Assembly: GCF_032854445.1 (NCBI RefSeq)
Contig: NC_088297.1
Location: 14,553,039 to 14,617,038, forward strand
Reading direction: 5' to 3'
DNA: 64,000 nt
Source: Liolophura sinensis
Taxonomy: Eukaryota > Mollusca > Polyplacophora > Chitonida > Chitonidae
Below, piece by piece: positions 56,139 through 64,000 of this stretch (positions are counted from its first letter, which is position 1; every line of letters starts with the position of its first letter). The position numbers and the translations under genes were made by a program. A model generated the notes under the pieces. It did not search any database. It was not told where the DNA came from and saw nothing but the letters and a program-made list of their open reading frames with translations.

Positions 56139-56330
56139 GGACTTAAAGCGATTTGAAATTTTGACTTAAGTCTAAGATCGCTTTGTGATTCTGGGATCTG
56201 GGTTAAATCCTGGGCCTGTACAGCCTTGATCATGCTTGAAAAAATGTGCAATGCCTAAAATTCAGCTTAGCCTATACGATTAGATTGAACTTTGGCCTCC
56301 AGTGACGATTCTACTGGTCTAATTAATCCC

Positions 56331-56443
56331 TTTAAAGGTGAAGAAAACATACAAAAATATTGAAGACCACATTTACGACTATACCTTTTCGCACTCTTTC
56401 AACTGAATTTTGTGAAATTTTCATGTTTTCTCCACCTTTAAAA
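56331..56443. mobile_element. Foldback element, short internally deleted copy
   Basis: TTTAAAGGTGAAGAAAACAT at the left and ATGTTTTCTCCACCTTTAAA at the right are reverse complements but for one base. The inside keeps only AAATATTGAAGACCACATTT and neighbouring bases from the right arm. About 190 bp from copy 1. Confidence 0.85.
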
Positions 56444-56999
56444 CTTTGCGCATGAAGTAAGGCTGGTGTTGTGACAACTCAAAACAAACGCTTTTCGCAA
56501 GCAAGACAAACACGATCATCTTATACAAGCCTTGAAAAGTTACGCGAGCATCCCTATGTGAGTGGGATGCCGCAATTTGATGGGCCTCAAATTTCTAATC
56601 TCCGCGAAAGTCAAATGAGCCATATAGGCCTAAGTACAGGTTCTCAAAACAAGATATTCCTGAGTATACGGTTCACTACATCAATCAGGTAAATAAATAA
56701 ATCAAAACAAGAAACGGCCAACTTGAACTTTCTTGTGGCAGATTCAAAATTGGGAAAGTGTGATTGGTCGAAAATCCATTCTGAATTGAGACATACCATC
56801 ATGTATTCTGTTATTACAGCGGATTGTTCTGTTAAATACAATACACATATTCTATTAATTCAACTTAAAGATTATGTTTGGCTAACAGAATACTATGTTG
56901 AATATGACAGAATATTGTGCTATTATAACAGCATCACTCGGACAACAAACTTTCTGATAAAACTGACATTATTTTTTGGAGTGGAACAAAATGTTATTT

Positions 57000-59040
57000 T
57001 TAACTGTAGATATTCCAAATTCATAAATTGTCTCTTAAGGTATAATGTTTTATTTTCATTTTTAATAGCTATACGGTATACTTAGAAAGCGAGACGATAT
57101 GGTTTATCTCCCTTGAAAATGGTTGGTATTACGTCCAGTGTTTTCTCTGTATCCACTTTCACGCAATTGACATTTGGCGCTGCGCGGAGACTTATTCGGT
57201 GAGTATCGTGCACAGGGCCGTGCGGACTTGCTTAGGTATCAGATACCAATCAATGCCTGAGTGGAATTTATATACGCCCCGAACCCATGGTTATTTCTGA
57301 GCAGTTTGTACTGCAGCTGTGATCGAAATACACAGAGTCACTGCGTACCGTCATCGTCGGCTGCAGAACGGAGAATCAGATTAAGCTGGCCAGCACTGAT
57401 AAATGGCGAATAGTGAAGTGGGTGGATTAGGGGTCACACTGCTCGCAGGTACAGATCTGTTTTGGGGCATAGAAAAACGTCTCTGCAGCTGTATAAACAC
57501 ACAAATGAGATGGAGAACTTCAATGAAGATCGGATTTATGGAACATATTACTTATTTCCATGTTGATATTATTGATTGCGAAGATATAGGCCTACATTTT
57601 TGGTCGATTTGGTGGATTTCCAGTCCAAAATTAATCTGCGAAATCTTATATATTAAACTTGAAATATTCAGGGATCGACTCGGCTTTAGTCTCTGGCGAT
57701 TCCAGCTGTTACTTAAGTTGATACATTCCCTCTTCCATGCCTGCCAACAGTTGTTCTGTTTTCTGTATATAGATAAATGCTCAAGCTCTGCATTCATATG
57801 CGTATACGTCATTCATCGATCATATTTAATAAGCTTATCCGCTTAATAAGCATAAATATCATATCTTGTCGAAAGCAGTCATGCTGTTAAACATATTAAC
57901 CGCTACGGTGAATTATGGTAGAGCGTCCGCCTCAATCGAAGTCATGAGACCTTTGATCAAACCCGGGTGGGGTCATACCAAAGACAAATGGTACTCAGGG
58001 CTTTACTTTTGATGGGAATCCTGGAATCCGATTCTCGCCATGGCTCCCGTAAACCCCAAATTTACGGAATCTGCTTGGATTCCCGTAAGAACGTTACAAA
58101 AATAATTTTCAAAATGACCAATTGTTCTCAAATTTCCAATTTACCTCCTCTCAATAAGTGGACGTACGACCATAAACATCGCCATAATGCGCGTTTCGAT
58201 AATTCGATTTTTCACACTTTAATTGAAAATACTGGGCGTTGCTGTTGTCCGCCATGATAACTTTTAAAACATACACACACAAGGACCTCTATACTGACGA
58301 ACAGAGATCAAAATAAATTGTGAACGTATATTGTAATTTTGAAATGAATCGCCTAACTGTTGGTTTTATCCTACATTGCAAGCAAATTCTTCAGCATAAA
58401 CTAACTGACAAATAATACAGTAGGCCCTACAGCAGGGATGGAAATAACCGCTGGCCCGCTAGTAGTGAAATCTTTGACGTGGTGTTGAGAGTTGAGAAAA
58501 GAAAATCTGGCGGGCCAGGCTAAATTTGAACAGCAGGGAGGGGAAATAAAGGCCTTAAATGCATACACAAGCTCAATGAGCGAGCTTCTAACAAATTGTC
58601 GGAAATGCCACCTGTGTGCAACAAAAAGGCAACGTCTGACAGCTTCAGCAGTGGTAGCGGTTCTCATCTGTAGAGAACGATTAAAACCGAAACATATCGA
58701 AACTAATGAGATAATTGTAATGAAATGAACATGGAGCTGTGAAAAGGGGTGCGTGAAGACATTTTTGTAAAAATATTTTGTTGCCTCTTAAGCAGCGATG
58801 AAACACCGGAAGAGGCGGGAATTCGGACGACTTTAAAAAGTTCGCTTGTAAATTTGATCACATCTACACTGGAGTTTTGGAACTAAAGGAAAGATGTGAT
58901 TGCGGCGTGCTGCTGTCAAATGTTACAGTAATGTAGCAAATCCATTACAAATGCCAGCAACTAAATCAGCTACAGCTAACTTCTGTAAAGGATCGTTTAT
59001 ATTTTACTAATAGGCCTACATAATTGATGACATAGGTACA
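57000..59040. other. Intergenic DNA before KHK; no gene recognised
   Basis: A short tRNA-like stretch near 57915-57975 (TATGGTAGAGCGTCCGCCTC) resembles a decayed SINE-B head. The segment 57300-57460 is locally less AT-rich and has an ATG followed by a possible donor (CTCGCAG, GTACAG), but no match. Confidence 0.35.
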
Positions 59041-59054
59041 TAATTAATGAACAG

Positions 59055-59300
59055 CTCAGTTGGTTAGCGCGAAAGGGCAGCGTAATCACTCAGAAGTCTC
59101 TCACCAATGCGGTCGCTGTGAGTTCAAGTCCAGCTCATGCTGGCTTCCTCTCCGGACGTACGTCAGCCAGCAACCTGTGGATGGTTGTGGGTTTCCCCAG
59201 TGCTCTGCCCGGTTTCCACCCACCATAATGCTGGCCGCCGTCGTATAAGTGAAATATTCTTGAGTACGGCGTAAAACAGCAATCAAATAAATAAATAAAT
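59055..59300 (+). mobile_element. SINE-A, full-length copy with 12 bp target-site duplication
   Basis: CTCAGTTGGTTAGCGCGAAA, CTCACCAATGCGGTCGCTGT, GAGTTCAAGTCCAGCTCATG and the tail AATCAAATAAATAAATAAAT. It is flanked by ATTAATGAACAG (59043-59054 and 59301-59312), an exact match. Confidence 0.95.
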
Positions 59301-59589
59301 ATTAATGAACAGATTTCAAAAAGACATATGGAATAAATAAAAATAAAATATATAATACATCATGCTGACACGCCCTTATATAATTGAGTTTTTTCAGTGC
59401 CAAATGCAACAGCTAAATGTAAGACATTATTCGAAAACACGTACTTAATCCAGCCAGGATGGCAAGCTATACATGCGTTTAGACCTTACTGTCCCAAACT
59501 TAGTGTTCCATACATATATGAGGACGGCTGCGATAAGTTGGAATATTACACTTTACTGATACATGTATACCCATGTGTATTACATGTAT

Positions 59590-59762
59590 TTGGGTGGGAA
59601 GGTCTGCCAGCAACCTTCGGATGGTCTTGAGTTTCCCCCGGGCTCTGCCCAGTTTCCTCCCACCAAAATTTTGGGTGCTATCGTATAACTAAAGTATTCT
59701 TGAGTACGGCGTAAAACACAAATCAAATCAAATCAAATAAATAAATAAATAAATAAATACAT
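59590..59762 (+). mobile_element. SINE-A copy, 5' truncated
   Basis: GGGAAGGTCTGCCAGCAACC, TTCGGATGGTCTTGAGTTTC and the tail AAATCAAATCAAATCAAATA then (AAAT)n. A TACATGTAT sequence lies on both sides (59580-59588 region and 59757-59765), a possible target duplication. Confidence 0.9.
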
Positions 59763-60478
59763 GTATTTTCTCTCTTCCAAAAAAATTTGTTAATTTTTTT
59801 CTTTTAGAATTTTTGCTTACCATGTCACGGTTCCGTACAGAAATTGCAACTTCCCAAATTCCCACGTTTTCTATAACACGCGTAAAATAACTCAACCTTA
59901 GATTATATATGGAAGAAGAAATATTGTGTGAAATGTATACATTGGCATGTGACAATATCTTTGAGATACTGCAAATAAAATCGGTCGTTACCAAAATCTC
60001 TAAATCCCGTACTAAGAATGTGAAAGAAGCTGTTTTGAAATAAGATTAATCGAATCAATTTTAGGGTCCAAGAACCGATCATACGTTCTGACACTCCGAG
60101 AGTTATTCTTTTCACTTCAGTCCCGGAATGAACTGTGCTGTTGCCGTCAACCTGGTGGAAAGAGGTCAAGGCCAATGACGTCACAGCACATTGCATTTTG
60201 GGATTCAATCAATGTGGTGTTACATACACCTGATCTGTTCTTGGGTCAAAGTTTTAAAGTTGCTGAAATGAAAATCTTTTATGAGTTTTTCATCTTTCTT
60301 CTTTCTATTTTCCTTCATTTGAGTGTGTGTGTATGTGTGTGTGTGTGTTTTCTGTTTTTTCCCAATCTTAAAGATATTGTGGGCTACACCATTTGAATTT
60401 TGTCTCATATATATGGCACATTGATGGACTGTATTCGAAAGATTCTAAATTTTAAACATGCAGGTTACGGCAACTACG

Positions 60479-63400
60479 ATGGCGGACGATCGCGGCAGAG
60501 TGATGTTTGTGGGGATGAACTGTCTTGACATCAGCACTACGTGCCAGGTTTATCCGGAAGAGGATTCCGATCACGAGTAAGGCATAGTATTTGTTGGACG
60601 ATGTGTAGGTTCAATTCCGGCCTTGTAGACAGGGAATTTGGGAATTTGTCCCCGCTCTTACTGTTCGCACCTTGCCTTTGATGACAGAAAAAGGATGGAT
60701 CAGAATCGAGGCCAATTATTTGACAGTTGAGATAGGATTTCCTTAGTTAAAGGAGAAGAAAACATAAAAATGGTGTCAAAATCAGGTGAACGAGCGTCAA
60801 AACTTATTTGCAAATATGATCTTTAATATTTTTTTGGATCTTTTTTTTTTCAAGAGAAAAGGGTATTTGAAAATATTTTTGTATGGTGGGTGTTTGGGAC
60901 CAACTTTTGGTATTTATCGTTGTTGCATAATAATGTTCTAAATAAGGATGTGATACTTGTCTAATAAATTTATTTGAATATACAATGGTTAGCTGAAAGA
61001 ACAAATTCTAGTGCAAAAATATTTATTAAACCTGTGTTACATCCTCATTTATGATATTTGTAAATAAAGACTGTAAATACCAAAATGTGGTCCCAAATAC
61101 CCACCACCCAAGAATTATTTTCAAGTGTTTTCTCCTTAAGGAAAAATCAGAAAAAATATTGAAGACCACATTTAGAAATAGCTTTTCACACTCTTTCATC
61201 TGAACTTCATGCCATTTTCATGTTTTCTCCACATTTAAAAGCCACATTTTTTTTTCACGCTTGAACGACGGTGCCACACCTAAAATTGAGCTTAGCCAAG
61301 GGATAACCTAGACTTACCTGTCTCTCACACCAACCAATCCGTGACGATTATGTATCTGTTTGAGCGGTAGACAGCGTGCGGCTGTTTTCCCAATCAAACG
61401 TTCGTTGGAGACAAGTTGTGGCAGGAAGAAACCGAGCAAAGCCCCGGGGAATCGCACGACTACCCGCAGATTGCTGCAGACGTTCACGTTCGGTAGGAGA
61501 GGAAGCCAGCATGAGCTGGACTTGAACTCACTGCAACCGCATTGATGGAAACTGTGACATCAAGCCTATAACGACATGTTTCCGCCATATTGAGTTTTCT
61601 TGGTTGGTGTTGACTTTCCTGACGAATGTTTGAACACTATGAATCCTTTGGTACTGGTTCATCCGTTTTTTTTTTTCTTTTCTAGCGCGCGTATATAGGC
61701 CCACGTCACACTAAACAACGTGTCACTTGTATGACGGTAATCATTTGGGTTTATATAAGTGGACAAAACTTGACAGAGCCTAGCGAGAACACCGCACCTC
61801 ACATCACCATGTACATACATGACTTAAAGCCGCGGCCGCATCACCCGGATCTGGATCTTGGCGGATGGGGTTGCAGCAAATATCAATGTAATGGGAAGGC
61901 ATATTTTTTTCTTTTATTTCCTCAAGGTGGCGCTAGTGTGAAACAGGACCTTGGGTATTGCTACGTCACAGATGTATTGTAACGCAACATCTACAACGTT
62001 ACAATGTATCAGTTTCTACTGTAACATCGTACTGCCTTTAATTTTGACGTCATAATGGCATGTTCCCATTAAAATTAACCTCTATTATTACATTATCGTC
62101 TTCTTCCAGCTGCCTGGACATGTTGTGGGTGCGCGGTGGAAATGCGTCTAACAGCTCGACGGCGTGTGCCCTATTGGGAGGCAACACCCAATACATGGGC
62201 AACCTGGCGGACACCTACGAACTGCAGTTAGTATTAACAGTTATATTGTCTCTGTTGAACTGAATGGCGTATTGACTAAGATATCGTCGCCAAATACCAG
62301 CACTGGCATCTTTTCGTCGACGCCATATACCGGTACTGGTCTAGATCTTTCATCGCCGCCATATACCGACACCGGTGTCCTTTCATCGACGCTATATACC
62401 GGACCTGGTATCTTTTCATCGACGCCATATTCACAGGCACTGGTATCTTTTCATCGACGCCATATACACCGGCACTGGTATCTTTTCATAGACGCCATAT
62501 ACACCGGCACTGGTATCTTTTCATTGACACCATATACACCGGCACTGGTATTTTTTCATAGACGCCATATACACCGGCACTGGTATTTTTTCATAGACGC
62601 CATATACACCGGCACCGGTATCTTTTCATAGACGCCATATACACCGGCACTGGTATCTTTTCATAGACACCATATACACCGGCACTGGTATCTTTTCATC
62701 GACGCCATATACACCGGCACTGGTATCTTTTCATTGACACCATATACCCCGGCACTGGTATTTTTTCATAGACGCCATATACACCGGCACTGGTATTTTT
62801 TCATCGACGCCATATACACCGGCACCGGTATCTTTTCATAGACACCATATACACCGGCACTGGTATCTTTTCATTGACACCATATACACCGGCACCGGTG
62901 TCTTTTCATCGACGCCATATACACCGGCACTGGTTTTCATCGATACCATATACACCGGCACTGATATCTTTTTATACGCTCATGTAGTTATGTATTCAAC
63001 TGGTCTTTAGTATTTTGAGGTGAGGTTTATCCTTTAATAGAGTCGGGCCATGGTTCCGCGAGAAATTATCCGACAAATATCTTCGGCTGACATTGTCATC
63101 AGGCGCTGAGTTCCAACACACCTAGCACGGTATTCACCAAGATGTCCACAAAAACAGAGCCGTTAGGCGAAGGGGCTACAAATTCAATGTTTAGATGAAA
63201 TAGTAATGAAAGTGGTGTAAAGAAGTGTAAAGCCTATTTTTGCACGATGCCTCTCCTCTTATATGCTTAAACGCCGCAAGGTCTTCGTGGCGCCTTTACC
63301 TTTTAAATTGCGATATTCTCTAAAAAGAATCGAAAATTGTTGATTCTTTTAAAAGTGTTATAAAATACACGGAAATGCAATCTTTGAAGGCCTGTTCGCA

Positions 63401-64000
63401 GAGCAGATTTTTGGTGCTGTTCTTTTTGTTGTTGTTGTTTTTTTTTTGTTTGTTTGTTTTTTTCCCGACGAGCCTTTTTGAAAGACAAATTTAACGGCGT
63501 TTCTCGAAGACCACGACAGAAACACCTATACTGTAATATAGACCAAAAACACGTGGAAAGGTTAGTCATCGACATTATATGCTGCGTCAGTATGCTGACC
63601 ACCGTCGTATAAGTGAAATATTCTTGAATACAGTGTGAAACGCAAGTCAAATAAATAATGTTGGCGATCAAAAATTTGAACTGAATTCAATGCTTCACTT
63701 TGCGGAAAGCTTGTAAACTGCTGTGTTGTTTTCCTTCACTGAGAATTCATCAGGATCCTTTGTCGGTCAACAAACCTATTCAGGCTTTCCCGCGATATTT
63801 TACCGCTAAGGTGCAAATCCTGTAGCTCTCGTGAGATAGGTTTTTTTAACATGATAGCCGCCATGTAAGTCGAACATTTTTGATTAAGCACATTTAAATT
63901 AAATACTTCTGAGTTTTGTCACTTTGCAGATTTTTTAAGGACACGTTTGAAGAGGTGGGCATTCATTATGAGGACTGTCCCATTGTCAAATCGCAATGTC
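60479..64000 (+). CDS. KHK: Ketohexokinase (fructokinase), N-terminal part (first three coding exons; 3' end outside window)
   Basis: PfkB/ribokinase-family enzyme that phosphorylates fructose to fructose-1-phosphate in the cytosol. Exons: 60479-60576, 62110-62226 and 63930 to beyond 64000, with matching phases. The protein begins MADDRGRVMFVGMNCLDIST, continues with CQVYPEEDSDH, and reaches VRGGNASNSSTACALLGGN at residues 40-58. The GGNASN motif contributes the sugar-binding asparagines (N44 and N47 here, N42 and N45 in human as recalled). Exon 3 starts FFKDTFEEVGIHYEDCPIVK. The anion-hole and catalytic GAGD motif lies beyond the window. A CAG at 60461-60463 may end an upstream intron, implying a non-coding first exon. 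Exon 3 begins where the mutually exclusive exons 3A/3C begin in vertebrate KHK. Intron 2 holds a 35 bp minisatellite. Other PfkB kinases are less likely given RGGNASNS. Confidence 0.92.
60747..61240. mobile_element. Foldback element, copy 2
   Basis: Left arm TTAAAGGAGAAGAAAACATA through GTATGGTGGGTGTTTGGGAC; right arm GTGGTCCCAAATACCCACCA through CATGTTTTCTCCACATTTAA. The centre is about 110 bp shorter than in copy 1. It lies in KHK intron 1. Confidence 0.88.
61412..61550 (-). mobile_element. SINE-A fragment lacking the tail
   Basis: GGCAGGAAGAAACCGAGCAA, CGACTACCCGCAGATTGCTG, GAGGAAGCCAGCATGAGCTG and ACTTGAACTCACTGCAACCG. The AAAT tail and AAGTGAAATATTC segment are missing. It lies in KHK intron 1. 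Confidence 0.82.
61980..62060 (+). repeat. Dispersed repeat with TTGACGTCATAAT, copy 2
   Basis: Matches 5275-5366 (CAACATCTACAACGTTACAA, TGTATCAGTTTCTACTGT, TTTTGACGTCATAATGGC). It ends about 50 bases before KHK exon 2. Confidence 0.5.
62284..62976 (+). repeat. 35 bp minisatellite, about 20 copies
   Basis: Unit GACGCCATATACACCGGCAC then TGGTATCTTTTCATC. Early units differ from late ones (ATACCGG against ATACACCGG). A dyad ACCGGCACCGGT or ACCGGCACTGGT is in each. It starts about 57 bases after the KHK exon 2 donor. Confidence 0.95.
63592..63660 (+). mobile_element. SINE-A tail fragment
   Basis: GCTGACCACCGTCGTATAAG, TGAAATATTCTTGAATACAG and CAAGTCAAATAAATAATG: only the last 70 bp of the element. 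It lies in KHK intron 2. Confidence 0.85.

Noticed and set aside
56650-56710. Another SINE-A copy (TTCCTGAGTATACGGTTCAC, AATCAGGTAAATAAATAAAT)
   Set aside because: Only a weak tail resemblance over about 50 bp; too diverged to call.
57403-57846. 147 codon frame beginning MANSEVGGLGVTLLAG
   Set aside because: The start and a donor-like GCAG/GTACAG at about 57448 hint at a first exon. However, joining to KHK exon 1 is out of frame, the remainder has no familiar features, and no next exon was found. It could be a 5' UTR exon of KHK.
62164-62631. 155 codon frame
   Set aside because: It overlaps KHK exon 2 in the wrong frame and then runs through the 35 bp array.
1-64000. The four genes as a functional cluster or new system
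   Set aside because: Their known roles are unrelated and their orientations mixed. Nothing in the sequence suggests co-regulation.

Overview
This is animal nuclear DNA. It has spliced genes with GT-AG introns, AT-rich non-coding sequence, many short interspersed elements (SINEs), small inverted-repeat transposons and long minisatellites. The dominant SINE has a tRNA-like head and ends in GTAAAACACCAATCAAATAAATAAATA. I remember that tail as common in mollusc genomes, bivalves especially, so I infer a mollusc or another lophotrochozoan. The species cannot be named from this window.

There are four protein genes, and I reconstructed their exons by hand with matching splice phases. (1) The last four exons of an UNC45-type myosin chaperone, + strand, 1-4273, cut by the left edge. 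(2) A complete kynureninase (KYNU), - strand, 24638 down to 11347, 12 coding exons, 475 residues. (3) A complete FAF2/UBXD8 ERAD adaptor, + strand, 27699-48453, 14 coding exons, 447 residues. (4) The first three coding exons of a ketohexokinase (KHK), + strand, from 60479, cut by the right edge. The genes serve unrelated pathways (myosin folding, tryptophan catabolism, ER protein degradation, fructose metabolism), so this is a stretch of ordinary gene order and not a functional cluster.

Most of the rest is repeats. SINE-A (about 260 bp, AAAT tail) has at least 21 copies. SINE-B (about 360 bp, CACT tail) has at least 8, several with clear target-site duplications. Other families are a diverged repeat D, a roughly 215 bp TA-flanked inverted-repeat element here called MITE-C (7 copies), a long-arm foldback element (3 copies) and several single inverted-repeat elements. 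About 7 kb, or 11% of the window, is minisatellite: 27 bp at 9.7 kb, 30 bp at 13.3 and 14.1 kb, about 34 bp at 30.9 kb, 46 bp at 37.4 kb, 25 bp at 44.4 kb, about 43/31 bp at 54.8 kb and 35 bp at 62.3 kb. Most of these lie inside introns.

The most interesting structures are: KYNU minisatellites whose unit is a copied 3' splice site; a minisatellite that appears to have grown from a SINE tail; a higher-order-repeat minisatellite in a FAF2 intron; and a datable nested insertion of SINE-B in MITE-C. I saw no new enzymatic or defence system.
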